Part shown: piece after piece, positions 30,370-41,385 of the stretch | How the letters are laid out: the number at the start of each line of letters is the position of its first letter | Numbering within the stretch: the stretch's first letter is position 1 | Source of the DNA: Molanna angustata | Taxonomy: Eukaryota > Arthropoda > Insecta > Trichoptera > Molannidae | Direction: 5' to 3' | Assembly (NCBI GenBank): GCA_963576475.1 | Contig: OY754990.1 | Coordinates: 1,210,903-1,274,902, forward strand | DNA: 64,000 bases | Made by a program: the position numbers and the translations under genes | The notes under the pieces: generated by a model | The model's input: the letters and a program-made list of their open reading frames with translations, nothing else | The model's database searches: none | What the model was told of the DNA's origin: nothing

Positions 30370-32711
30370 TTACATATTTTTATTTAGTTTAGGAGAGGTG
30401 TATGTGATACACTGGAATCATCTAATCCCTAATAACTAAATATAAGTGAAATATGGCGTTCTCTTCATGATTGATCCATTTAACTTCATATTTTTATTTA
30501 GTTTAGGAGAGGTGTATGTGATACACTGGAATCATCTGATCCCTAATAACTAAACATAAGTGAAATATGGCATTCTCTTCATGATTGCTCCATTTAACTT
30601 CATTTTTTTATTTAGTTTAGGAGAGGGGTATGTGATACACTGGAATCATCTGATCCCTTATAACTAAACATAAGTGAAATATGGCATTCTCTTCATGATT
30701 GCTCCATTTAACTTCATTTTTTTATTTAGTTTAGGAGAGGGGTATGTGATACACTGGAATCATCTGATCCCTAATAACTAAACATAAGTGAATGATTGCT
30801 CCATTTAACTTCATATTTTTATTTAGTTTAGGAGAGGTGTATGTGATACACTGGAATCATCTGATCCCTAATAACTAAACATAAGTGAATGATTGCTCCA
30901 TTTAACTTCATATTTTTATTTAGTTTAGGAGAGGGGTATGTGATACACTGGAATCATCTGATCCCTTATAACTAAACATAAGTGAAATATGGCATTCTCT
31001 TCATGATTGCTCCATTTAACTTCATTTTTTTATTTAGTTTAGGAGAGGTGTATGTGATAAACTGGAATCATCTAATCCCTAATAACTAAACATAAGTGAA
31101 ATATGGCGTTCTCTTCATGATTGATCCATTTAACTTCATATTTTTATTTAGTTTAGGAGAGGTGTATGTGATACACTGGAATCATCTAATCCCTAATAAC
31201 TAAATATAAGTGAAATATGGCGTTCTCTTCATGATTGATCCATTTAACTTCATATTTTTATTTAGTTTAGGAGAGGTGTATGTGATACACTGGAATCATC
31301 TGATCCCTAATAACTAAACATAAGTGAAATATGGCATTCTCTTCATGATTGCTCCATTTAACTTCATTTTTTTATTTAGTTTAGGAGAGGGGTATGTGAT
31401 ACACTGGAATCATCTGATCCCTTATAACTAAACATAAGTGAAATATGGCATTCTCTTCATGATTGCTCCATTTAACTTCATTTTTTTATTTAGTTTAGGA
31501 GAGGGGTATGTGATACACTGGAATCATCTGATCCCTAATAACTAAACATAAGTGAATGATTGCTCCATTTAACTTCATATTTTTATTTAGTTTAGGAGAG
31601 GTGTATGTGATACACTGGAATCATCTGATCCCTAATAACTAAACATAAGTGAATGATTGCTCCATTTAACTTCATATTTTTATTTAGTTTAGGAGAGGGG
31701 TATGTGATACACTGGAATCATCTGATCCCTTATAACTAAACATAAGTGAAATATGGCATTCTCTTCATGATTGCTCCATTTAACTTCATTTTTTTATTTA
31801 GTTTAGGAGAGGTGTATGTGATAAACTGGAATCATCTAATCCCTAATAACTAAACATAAGTGAAATATGGCGTTCTCTTCATGATTGATCCATTTAACTT
31901 CATATTTTTATTTAGTTTAGGAGAGGTGTATGTGATACACTGGAATCATCTAATCCCTAATAACTAAATATAAGTGAAATATGGCGTTCTCTTCATGATT
32001 GATCCATTTAACTTCATTTTTTTATTTAGTTTAGGAGAGGGGTATGTGATACACTGGAATCATCTAATCCCTAATAACTAAATATAAGTGAAATATGGCG
32101 TTCTCTTCATGATTGATCCATTTAACTTCATTTTTTTATTTAGTTTAGGAGAGGGGTATGTGATACACTGGAATCATCTGATCCCTAATAACTAAACATA
32201 AGTGAATGATTGCTCCATTTAACTTCATATTTTTATTTAGTTTAGGAGAGGTGTATGTGATACACTGGAATCATCTAATCCCTAATAACTAAATATAAGT
32301 GAAATATGGCGTTCTCTTCATGATTGATCCATTTAACTTCATTTTTTTATTTAGTTTAGGAGAGGGGTATGTGATACACTGGAATCATCTGATCCCTAAT
32401 AACTAAACATAAGTGAATGATTGCTCCATTTAACTTCATATTTTTATTTAGTTTAGGAGAGGTGTATGTGATACACTGGAATCATCTAATCCCTAATAAC
32501 TAAATATAAGTGAAATATGGCGTTCTCTTCATGATTGCTCCATTTAACTTCATTTTTTTATTTAGTTTAGGAGAGGTGTATGTGATACACTGGAATCATC
32601 TAATCCCTAATAACTAAACATAAGTGAAATATGGCATTCTCTTCATGATTGCTCCATTTAACTTCATATTTTTATTTAGTTTAGGAGAGGTGTATTTAAT
32701 TTACTGGAATC
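30370..32711. repeat. 114/97-bp satellite with 764-bp higher-order unit
   Basis: About 20 monomers, each starting TTTAGTTTAGGAGAGG and containing GTATGTGATACACTGGAATC. Full monomers are 114 bp. Short ones (97 bp) lack the GAAATATGGCATTCTC part. Diagnostic bases (GGTG/GGGG, CTAATC/CTGATC, CCCTAA/CCCTTA, GATACAC/GATAAAC, GATCC/GCTCC) give types A-B-C-D-E-C-F. This seven-monomer series is repeated exactly (30387 to 31151 and 31151 to 31915; five long plus two short = 764 bp). After 31915 the order becomes irregular. No coding function. Confidence 0.93.
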
Positions 32712-32723
32712 ATCTGATCCCTA
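32712..32723. repeat. 12-bp target duplication, left
   Basis: ATCTGATCCCTA, belonging to the satellite and repeated at 33129-33140 on the other side of a LINE fragment. Confidence 0.75.
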
Positions 32724-33128
32724 CTATTGCTGGTGACTCTTTATTAAACTCCCTGCCCTGCATCAAGGACATGCCACCTGGCTTCGATCAGCCGAGGAGG
32801 ATCTGGTCGGCGCTTAACAGAATCCAAACTGGCCATGGTAGGTGTGCTGATTTTGCCTTCAAATGTGGATGGCGAAAGTCCCCTAGATGTGACTGCGGAG
32901 CTGACAGACAGACCTTCCAACATGTAGTGGCGGAGTGTGTGAGCAGCCTGTATAGTGGTGACCAAACAGATTTACCGACGAAGCAATAAATTTCATCAAG
33001 AACCTGGACATCCATATTTGACAAGTAGGAAACTTAACCGTGCGCTTTTGCAAAATTAATTTACCTTAAGAATAGCAAATTTTATATTGTTACTCTATTT
33101 GTGATATATGGGGCCAAACGCTAAATAA
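32724..33128 (+). mobile_element. 5'-truncated LINE 3' end inserted in the satellite
   Basis: The plus frame reads LLNSLPCIKDMPPGFDQPRR, IWSALNRIQTGHGRCADFAF and CDCGADRQTFQHVVAEC, the C-terminal zinc knuckle of a Jockey/I-type LINE, then a stop at 32987 and a short 3' region. It is flanked by a 12-bp duplication of satellite sequence, so it is an independent target-primed insertion rather than part of the repeat. There are no catalytic domains. Confidence 0.8.
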
Positions 33129-33170
33129 ATCTGATCCCTAATAACTAAATGTAAGTGAAATATACAATAA
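33129..33170. repeat. Satellite remnant right of the LINE insertion
   Basis: CTGATCCCTAATAACTAAAT and GTAAGTGAAATATA continue the 114-bp satellite unit and then fade out. Confidence 0.8.
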
Positions 33171-33585
33171 TCATATGAATGATGGCTAAATACAATTATA
33201 TAAGGTACTCATGAACCTGACACACATGAAATAAAAGTCAAAAGTCAGTCAAAATTAGTCCCCAATTGTCAGTCAAAATTAATCCCCAATTGTCAAATCC
33301 TGGCTGAAATAAATACAAAAATTATTTTTACAATGTATTTATTGACTAAATCATAGTGTAATTTCACAAAAAAATTATACAGTACAATTAAACAAATTAA
33401 TATTGACAATTTTCGTTTTATACAATATTAAAACATTTACATTTTTATCATAAAATAAATAACATATAATAAAGCCTGATTATATTTAAATAAATTATTA
33501 CAAAAATGACATGAAATTATAAATATATTAACTCTATTGACAGTATAAATTCAAGATGCAACAGTCAAAAATCTTTATGAACAAT
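33171..33585. other. AT-rich spacer between two satellites
   Basis: Contains a short duplication of GTCAGTCAAAATTA...CCCCAATTGTC (about 33240-33297). Nothing else is recognised. Confidence 0.4.
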
Positions 33586-34241
33586 ACAAATTTAGCATTG
33601 TTAATGTAGGTCCTGACAAATTTAATATTGTTAATGTAGGTCCTAACAAATTTAACATTGTTTTAATGTAGAACCATACAAATTTAACATTTTTAATGTA
33701 GGACACTACAAAATTAACATTGATAATGTAGGTCCTGACAAATTTAACGTTGTTAATGTAGGTCCTGACAAATTTAATATTGTAAATGTAGGTCCTAACA
33801 AATTTAACATTGTTTTAATGTAGAACCATACAAATTTAACATTGTTAATGTAGGACAATACAAATTTAACATTTTTAATGTAGGCCCTGACAAACTTAAC
33901 ATTGTAATGTAGGTCCTGACAAATTTAATATTGTTAAAATGTAGGTCCTGACAAATTTAACGTTGTTAATGTAGGTCCTGAATATTATTAATATAGGTCC
34001 TAACAAATTTAACATTGTTTTAATGTAGAACCATACAAATTTAACATTGTTAATGTAGGACAATACAAATTTAACATTGATAATGTAGGCCCTGACAAAC
34101 TTAACATTGTAATGTAGGTCCTGACAAATTTAATATTGTTAAAATGTAGGTCCTGACAAATTTAACATTGTTAATGTAGGTCCTGAATATTATTAATATA
34201 GGTCCTAACAAATTTAACATTGTTTTAATGTAGAACCATAC
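33586..34241. repeat. About 30-bp tandem repeat, left block
   Basis: Degenerate units of about 30 bases of the type CAAATTTAACATTGTTAATG followed by TAGGTCCTGA, with regular variants TTTTAATGTAGAACCATA and GTAGGACAATA. Groups of units recur (for example about 33780-33960 and 33990-34180), which indicates multi-unit duplications. The array continues at 38158 after a LINE insertion. Confidence 0.9.
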
Positions 34242-34242
34242 G

Positions 34243-34676
34243 AATAAGTATAGATCCTCTTATGTTGATTATTTTTTACTTGTTGGTGACATTAACATTA
34301 ATATACATACAGATCATATTTTGAATATCGATGAAAATAATTACTTAGACACTTTGTATTCGGCAGGTTTTAAATCTTTATTAAACTGTACAACAAGAAC
34401 GAACCCTCTCGGCGGTGGTAGTTGCCTAGATCACATTATGGTTAAATATGTATCCTGGTAAATTTAGCACCTACGTACTTGCATCAGATATAACTGACTA
34501 TTTTCCTACATTTTTTTCCGTGAATTATTCAATGAATAGGGTGGAAGAAATGGGAAATCAAATAATAGGTTCGAGTAGATTAGATAAAGACAAATTAAAA
34601 GAAGCCTTATCAGGGGAATCGTGTATTGATGTATTTGCATCATCAAGTGTGAACGATGCATTAGATTCTTTTTATA
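34243..34676 (+). pseudogene. LINE endonuclease, C-terminal part, frameshifted
   Basis: Reads NKYRSSYVDYFLLVGDINI, YLDTLYSAGFKSLLNCTTRT and GGGSCLDHIMVKY to a stop at 34459. The neighbouring frame continues with YVLASDITDYFPTFFSVNYS, the terminal catalytic region (with DY where DH is usual). One indel near 34445-34455 separates the two. The connector after it (VNDALDSFY) is cut by the following insert. Confidence 0.75.
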
Positions 34677-35697
34677 CTAGTTGCATGTAACACATGAGAT
34701 CCAACTGTCGATAGCGATAGTATGTATAGTTGAAGAATAAAAATCAAACTATAAACCCATAAATCCAAATTATTGAAAATTTTAACACATGTTGGTATGT
34801 ATGTCAATATAGGACAGTATGGAGGTCAGTCCTCTTTTCCTACCCGGAATATGAAAACAGCATGATGGTTCTGTATGTATGTTTGGAGATTAAGTACCTA
34901 TCAAACTATTAAGTCTTCTTACATATTGTGTATAGGCGACTGCCCTACAAATTGTATGAAGCAATGTCGTCACTACATTCCATTTTTATAAAAATTGTTA
35001 AAAAAAGTTTGAGATGTGCTAATACCATGTTAATATTTTTTATAGAAAATTAAATTATCTAGTTGGGGTGTTTCGGCTTTTTTCGATATTTTAAAAAAAA
35101 ATTAAAATATAAGCAGTTTAACTCATAAATTTATCATACAAAAAATATTTTTCTCAATAAAAAATGTTTGAGAAACCCTGGAATTTTTTTGAATAAACTA
35201 ATTTGAGATTTTGTATTTTTCTATGCTTATACCAATTTTCAGCGTTTTAGCTTTTATGGTTTCTGAGATATATGGAAAAATAAATTAAAAATTCAAAAGT
35301 TGATAACCACTGACAGAAACAATAATTCAAAATTCTGAGTATAAAAGTTTTGTAGGCCTATAACTGTTTATATATTCTGAAATTTTGGGCTTTGTAAATT
35401 GAGCGGATCAAAAGTTATAAGGGGGGGACGGACACACACACAGACACACACACAGACACACGAAATGTTCTACTCCGAATTCTGAGTAAATCCGTGTATG
35501 GAACATATATGCTGCGAAGCCTCTAAGTTGGTGTTTTTTGACTTCAAAGTTGGAAAAGCCGTGAAAAAAGTAGACCTCTCCATACAATTCTCGCGTATTC
35601 TGGCTTGATACATTGTCGATATGTTAAGAGAACAAAGTTCTCCTGAACAAATCGACAGTTGGAAAACACTCAATTCCCACATTCGAGACTGTATGAT
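34677..35697 (-). mobile_element. Helitron-like non-autonomous element, copy 2, inside the LINE
   Basis: It begins with CTAG preceded by A (on the minus strand CTAG|T, with a CATGT-GTT-ACATG hairpin just before) and probably ends at GA|T at 35697 (minus strand TC start). Removing it brings ALDSFY next to a lysine-rich stretch and KPWISRG of the LINE, as expected for the ancestral protein. It shares its ends and right half with 25035-25760. No Rep/helicase ORF. Family and right edge are inferred. Confidence 0.5.
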
Positions 35698-35754
35698 ATG
35701 TACAGGGAGTAAATAGGAAAAAGAAACTAAACAAAATCAAACCATGGATCTCAC

Positions 35755-36024
35755 GTGGTATTAGGTATATCTATCCAATGTCGTAACAAAATGTTTAATG
35801 ACCTAAGGAAACATGAAGCACATTGTCGTAGATTAGGTTTACCTATATGTGATGCTCTAAAGCGCAATTTTAACAATTATCACAACATGTTAAACTCACT
35901 TATTAAAAAATATAAAAAAAGACTATTAAGAGGATCAGCTAAAAAAAGAAAAAGGGCAATTAAAAAAAAATATGTAATATCGTCGACGAAATCTCTTCTA
36001 GAAGGGTGCAACACCATAAAATAG
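35755..36024 (+). pseudogene. LINE linker between endonuclease and RT
   Basis: Reads CRNKMFNDLRKHEAHCRRLG and NNYHNMLNSLIKKYKKRLLR, the usual basic connector of CR1/L2-like ORF2. It is in another frame than the RT that overlaps its end, so at least one indel lies at about 36010. Confidence 0.7.
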
Positions 36025-37724
36025 TTGATAAACTTAATGTCGATGACAATATTATAACAGATGGGTCAGAAATTTCCAGTTGTTTTAATAACTACTTCAC
36101 TAACATTGCTAGAGACCTGATGAATAAGAATAAGTTATCTGGGCATAGGAATCCCAACGAAATACAAGATACTAGTCCTGTATTTCTCTCAAATTTTGAA
36201 AATGTTACTGAGGAAGAAGTTGGTATTTTGTTGGAAAGTCTGAGAAATGGTTCGGCGATTGGACCTGATGGAATAGGTGTAGATTTACTTAAATGTATAA
36301 AACTATATATTTTGGCACCCTTAAAATTTATCATGAATTTTTCACTCAGAACAGGCGTTTTCCCCGCTGGATTTAAAGAGTCTATTATTGTACCTATTCA
36401 CAAAGGTGGATCTCCTCTTTCACTTAATAATTATAGGCCAATAACTCTTATATCACAAATTGCTAAAATCTATGAAAAAGCTATCAAAAACAGATTGACA
36501 ACATTTTTGGAGTCAAGATGTATATTATCCAAAAACCAATTTGGTTTTAGACCGGGTATGGGTACGGGCGATGCATTTTTTAGGCTTACTAAGTATATCA
36601 CAGAGAACTTAGATCATGGAGAATGTCTGTTGTCTGTGTTCCTTGACCTACCTAAGGCATTTGATACAGTTAATCATAAATTACTTTTGAATAAGTTGAA
36701 AAGTATCGGAATAGGAGGCGAGTGTCTTTCACTTATAGAAAGTTATTTAAAGGACAGACCACAGAGAACTAAAGTCAACTGCTGTGTCAGTACGGAACTA
36801 AAAGTACTCCACGGTGTGCCGCAAGGAACTGTTTTAGGTCCGATACTATTTCTGTTGTACATTAACCAACTATGTGACATACAAATCCCCGGCCTTATCG
36901 TGTCATTCGCCGATGACACATCGATATCAGTAAAAGGTCGGACATGGGACGAAGCATTTCGAAATGCAACACTCTCTCTAAAGGTTGTCAGGACTTGGTT
37001 AGATGATAATCTATTATCCCTCAATTATTCAAAAACCTTTTTTGTACCGTTTTACATTTCTAAAAGAAAAAACCCTGAAAATGATTTCCTTCTCAAATTC
37101 CACAACACCAATTGCTCTAATGAATGTAACGAGTGTGATTTAGTATCTAGAGCTGACAACATAAAATATTTAGGAATTCACATTGACACTCAATTAAAAT
37201 GGGGTAAACAAATAGATAATTTGACGAAAAGACTTAGAAACCAAATGTTTATATACAGAAGATTGGTGGATTTTGTTGATCTGAACACTGTTCGTATGGT
37301 CTATTATAGTTTAACTAAGTCTCTACTCACATATGGAATGATTGCCTGGGGAGGAGCCTATGACAGTAATATACTTTCATTGGGGAGGCTCCAGAAGAAA
37401 ATTATTAAATTAATATATAAAAAACCTCTAAGGTTCCCTAGTGATGAATTGTTCCAGCTGAGTGGATTGAGTGACTTACGTAGGCTATATATATTGCAGT
37501 GTACTAAATTTATCAAACAGAAACCACAAGCTTATGTGCAGGCGTCATATAATGATTGCAGAGTTAGCGCGAGGCTGGGAAACCAATTTAGACCTCCCAC
37601 CTGCAAAACTAGATTTTTTCAACGATTTCTGCCTTTCGTTGCTCCGAAAGTTTATAACAACCTGCCATCTTTAGTGAAGCAACATAAAAGTTACCTGACC
37701 TTCCTGAAACATTTTAATCTGTGA
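36006..37724 (+). CDS. LINE reverse transcriptase, open (CR1/L2-like)
   Basis: A 572-codon frame with a complete RT: GSAIGPDGIGVDLLKC, LNNYRPITLISQIAKIYEKA, NQFGFRPGMGTGDAFFRL, VFLDLPKAFDTVNHKLLLNK, GVPQGTVLGPILFLLYINQL, catalytic FADDTSISV and LVSRADNIKYLGIHID, then a thumb and a terminal YNNLPSLVKQHKSYLTFLKH. Pro in FLDLPKAFD replaces the usual Ser. The domain is unbroken although the endonuclease upstream is frameshifted and split by an insert, so the copy as a whole is dead. Motif style is CR1/L2 group. Confidence 0.85.
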   Translation: MQHHKIVDKLNVDDNIITDGSEISSCFNNYFTNIARDLMNKNKLSGHRNPNEIQDTSPVFLSNFENVTEEEVGILLESLRNGSAIGPDGIGVDLLKCIKLYILAPLKFIMNFSLRTGVFPAGFKESIIVPIHKGGSPLSLNNYRPITLISQIAKIYEKAIKNRLTTFLESRCILSKNQFGFRPGMGTGDAFFRLTKYITENLDHGECLLSVFLDLPKAFDTVNHKLLLNKLKSIGIGGECLSLIESYLKDRPQRTKVNCCVSTELKVLHGVPQGTVLGPILFLLYINQLCDIQIPGLIVSFADDTSISVKGRTWDEAFRNATLSLKVVRTWLDDNLLSLNYSKTFFVPFYISKRKNPENDFLLKFHNTNCSNECNECDLVSRADNIKYLGIHIDTQLKWGKQIDNLTKRLRNQMFIYRRLVDFVDLNTVRMVYYSLTKSLLTYGMIAWGGAYDSNILSLGRLQKKIIKLIYKKPLRFPSDELFQLSGLSDLRRLYILQCTKFIKQKPQAYVQASYNDCRVSARLGNQFRPPTCKTRFFQRFLPFVAPKVYNNLPSLVKQHKSYLTFLKHFNL

Positions 37725-38157
37725 CTTAAAACAGCTAACCCAAATGATTATCTATTGTAATATTTTATTCTTTGTTTTATGCAGTAGGTACTTGTGGTGT
37801 TGCAACCTTTTTGCATCTTTAAGTATTTTTTATTTTTTGTGTTACATTTTTTATTCCGTTGCATTTTTTTTGTAATGTGTAAATATCTACATAGTGATTA
37901 GGTATATAAAAATGTATAAGGGCATTAAAGAAACGAACCACAGTTATGGAATTGGTGTCGGCTAGCAATTAAGTTAAACCGCGCGACTTGTTGTGTGTTT
38001 TATGTGGATATTATGTACCTACTCAAACATACAACATTTTAAAGGGTATATTTTTTATTTTTAATATTTATGTTTAGTTTTTGGTATTGTTTATTTTATG
38101 TTTTATTAAAAATTAATCAAATATGCACTGCACTGCACTGTATTTTGTAATACCCAC

Positions 38158-38870
38158 ATGTAGGTCCTGACATATTTAATATTGTTAATGTAGGTCCTGA
38201 CTAATTTAATATTGTTAATGTAGGTCCTAACAAATTTAAGATTGTTTTAATGTAGAACCATACAAATTTAACATTGTTAATGTAGGACTATGCAAATTTA
38301 ACATTGCTAATGTAGGTCCTGACAAATTTAACATTGTTAATGTAGGTCCTAAATATTATTAATGTAGGTCCTTACCAATTTAACATTTTTTTAATGTAGA
38401 ACCATACAAATTTATCATTGTTAATGTAGGACAATACAAATTTAACATTGCTAATGTAGGTCCTGACAAATTTAACATTGTTAATGTAGGTCCTGACAAA
38501 TTTTATATTGTTAATGTAGGTCCTGACAAATTTAATATTTTTAATGTAGGTCCTAACAAATTTAACATTGTTTTAATGTAGAACCATACAAATTTAACAT
38601 TGTTAATATAGGACAATACAAATTTAACATTGTTAATGTAGGTCCTGACAAATTTAATATTGTTAATGTAGGTCCTGACAAATTTAATATTGTTAATGTA
38701 GGTCCTAACAAATTTAACATTGTTTTACTGTAGAACCATACAAATTTAACATTGTTAATATGTCTGGACATATTAACAATGTAACAAAAAGTCCGGACAT
38801 ATTAACAATGTAACAAAAAGTCCGGACATATATAATATTTTCGAGGTTGGACCTGACAAATATAACTTAG
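38158..38870. repeat. About 30-bp tandem repeat, right block
   Basis: Continuation of the array at 33586-34241 with the same variants. From 38760 it becomes GTCCGGACATATTAACAATG-type units, then a last divergent unit ending at the TTAA used by the piggyBac-like element. Confidence 0.88.
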
Positions 38871-39154
38871 TTAACCCATTAATGCCCAAATTATTTTTTT
38901 TCTTAATTTTTCGGGTTTCTGTTAAGAAAGTGCTTCATTATTTTCACATTACTGAGGAAATAACAAATTTTTCAAAAAAAATATACTTATGGGAAATTAG
39001 AGGAAAATTGCGTGTACATATGGAAACGCTAAGCACTTGCGGGATACAAATTTGATAAAAACGCTAAGATTGTTAATAATAATATTCTTTGTATAGAAAA
39101 GGTTTTTCAAAATGATTATCTTTTTAAAATATTACAAACCTGAAAGGAATTTTG

Positions 39155-39490
39155 TATTTCAGGTAGGTACTACCTCTCATTACACTTTCTACATTTAGAC
39201 CTAACCAATGTATTTCAGGTAGGTACTACCTCTCATTACACTTTCTACATTTAGACCTAACCAATGTATTTCAGGTAGGTACTACCTCTCATTACACTTT
39301 CTACATTTAGACCTAACCAATGTATTTCAGGTAGGTACTACCTCTCATTACACTTTCTACATTTAGACCTAACCAATGTATTTCAGGTAGGTACTACCTC
39401 TCATTACACTTTCTACATTTAGACCTAACCAATGTATTTCAGGTAGGTACTACCTCTCATTACACTTTCTACATTTAGACCTAACCAATG
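39155..39490. repeat. 56-bp tandem repeat, six copies that look identical
   Basis: Six head-to-tail copies of a unit starting TATTTCAGGTAGGTACTACC and ending GACCTAACCAATG. I saw no differences between copies, so the amplification is recent relative to the decayed piggyBac body it sits in. Confidence 0.92.
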
Positions 39491-39639
39491 ATAATTTCAT
39501 CCCTTTACAGTATATGCCAACATATTTTCTCTTTATCTTTATTATTTGTTGAATATATTTGTTGGTTGGTCCATTGGGTCATACGTCTTGTTAGTGGCAA
39601 TTTTACATTTCAAAGGGTATATATAGCCTTCCAAGTCCT

Positions 39640-39897
39640 TTAATTTTCATACATTTGATCCACCCCACCAATATATCTTTTGAATTTTCCAAATAGGTAT
39701 GGTCGTGGAATATTTTGCTTACCCTTGGATGAAAAACGTTTTACAGTGGATACAGGATGAACAACTACATTAGTAGAAGCCACAGAAATCACCAAGTTGT
39801 TCATCCATTTAACGACGATAGCTCCATCTTCTTTGTTTATAGCAGATTCAGAAGATTTACTTTTTTTATATAATTTTTTGAGCTCAGTTTGGGACAT
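39640..39897 (-). pseudogene. piggyBac transposase fragment
   Basis: Minus-strand frame of 85 codons with VVKWMNNLVISVASTNV, VHPVSTVKRFSSKGKQNIPR and YIGGVDQMYEN. This corresponds to the segment of the DDE transposase with the last catalytic Asp (GGVD). The rest is missing or unreadable. Confidence 0.8.
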
Positions 39898-40460
39898 TCA
39901 TAAAGTCATTTATACAGCTTTAACCTCTGGCTCATAATAATACCTCTCTAAAATGTTAAAATCTTCCATGTTACATCCAAGAATACATATGATATTAGTG
40001 ACACTAAAATATGTGTAGCATATCATATTTTTATAAGTGTGGAAAAAAAGTGACTGCAAGTGCTTAGCGTGTCCATATGGAAACACGCATTTTAGGTTGA
40101 AAAATTGAATACAAAAAATATCCGTGCAAGATATTTTATCATTTTATGTAAACATTGTATCCTTTTTTCATAAATTTACATTTGAAAAAGTTGTGTAGAA
40201 GTAATTTTTAAATCAATGTACTTTCCCTGATTCGCGGTCCATTTTTGACGCAATTTTCGAAAAGCAATATTTGCGTCATTATTTAATAATATAAATAAAA
40301 TAATAAACTGAAGGTCACTAACCTATATAGGAAAATGATTCTTGTGACAATATTAATTGATTGTTTATAGCTAATAAAAGTATACACTATTCGTAAAATC
40401 ACTGTTAATCAACAACCTAGTTTCGTTTCCATATGGCAACGCTAGGCAGTATTGGGTTAT

Positions 40461-40577
40461 GTAAGATCTGACTAATTTAACAATTTTAAGGCAAGACCTG
40501 ACAAATATAACATTGTTAATGTAGGACCTGACAAATTTACATAACATTGATTAGGCAGGATGTGAGATATTGAACAT
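40461..40577. repeat. 30-bp repeat, remnant right of piggyBac
   Basis: ACAAATATAACATTGTTAAT followed by GTAGGACCTGAC, the same repeat as at 38158-38870, fading into the 55-bp satellite A. Confidence 0.8.
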
Positions 40578-41112
40578 TGATGAGGCAGGAGTTTCATTAT
40601 TAGAGCAGATCCAAAGACAGTGGAAAAGCAATGTATTGGAACTCTATTTCATAAATAGGGCAGATCCAAAGACAATGCAAAAAAATCAATGTATTGGATC
40701 TCTATTTCATTATTAGAGCAGATCCAAAGACAATGGAAAATCAATGTATTGGATCTCTATTTCATTATTAGAGCAGTTCCAAAGACAATGGAAAAGCAAT
40801 GTATTGGAACTCTATTTCATAAATAGAGCAATTCCTAAGACAATGGAAAAGCAATGTATTGGAACTCTATTTCATAAATAGAGCAATTCCTAAGACAATG
40901 GAAAAGCAATGTATTGGAACTCTATTTCATAAATAGAGCATTTCCTAAGACAATGGAAAAGCAATGCTTTTACAACATAATATATTACGGTAGCTTTTCT
41001 ATTTTATATGAGATTTATTATTCTGGTGAAATAAATTGTCAACAGTCAACACAGTGAGTGAATATTTTCGTGATGCTATAATATGTTGGATATTATTTAA
41101 AAATATTATCTT
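40578..41112. repeat. Satellite A (55 bp), block 1
   Basis: Monomers of 55 bp of the type CAGATCCAAAGACAATGGAA, AAGCAATGTATTGGATCTCT, ATTTCATTATTAGAG, with a second variant (CAGTTCCTAAGACAATGG, TTCATAAATAG). The block ends in the 200-bp linker that recurs throughout satellite A. Confidence 0.92.
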
Positions 41113-41385
41113 CATCGCCATTTGAACTTGCGCCTTTGTGTAATGTATTCGCCTTTTAGAAATATACAATAAAATTCGTGAAGGATACCCAGTATTATGT
41201 TTAGTTCACGAGATAATTAGTTTTTTCAACTCCGTTCCGAAACCACGTATCTGCCAGAGTACTACCTCAAGCAAACTGTCTTAAAATAAAGGATTTAGAC
41301 ATACTGGCAATATATAGATCTTCATCTTTCCACAATATTCAAACATTTTTAGATGCTTTACAACAGACATTAAACAATGAAAATG
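41113..41385 (+). pseudogene. LINE endonuclease fragment inside satellite A
   Basis: The plus frame reads LPQANCLKIKDLDILAIYRS, SSFHNIQTFLDALQQTLNN, part of a CR1/L2-type endonuclease and probably the same family as the LINE at 34242. It interrupts the satellite linker exactly between ATTATCTTCAT and AATGGATGTGCTGCC. The frame happens to stay open into the satellite. Confidence 0.65.

Larger units (their letters stand above)
34242..38157 (+). mobile_element. CR1/L2-like LINE inserted in the 30-bp repeat
   Basis: 5'-truncated element starting inside the endonuclease, followed by the complete RT and about 430 bases of 3' sequence ending near GCACTGCACTGCACTG. Both edges abut the same tandem repeat (left ...GTAGAACCATAC, right ATGTAGGTCCTGAC...). 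A second element interrupts it at 34677-35697. No certain target duplication, since the repeat itself hides it. 41230-41375 is another piece of a similar element. Confidence 0.85.
38875..40456 (-). mobile_element. piggyBac-like element, decayed
   Basis: The left end CCCATTAATGCCC follows TTAA (38871-38874). The inverted right end reads CCCAATACTGCC and abuts TTAT. Subterminal words (ATATGGAAACGCTAAGCAC and relatives) are repeated in both orientations. A transposase remnant lies at 39640-39897. The flanks continue the 30-bp repeat, whose unit contains TTAATGTAGG. The target therefore was the TTAA of the repeat, and the right copy has lost an A. The length of 1582 bp is short for an autonomous element. 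Confidence 0.82.

Noticed and set aside
34448..34690. Separate small gene at 34448
   Set aside because: It is the frameshifted continuation of the LINE endonuclease (YVLASDITDYFPTFF), not a gene of its own.
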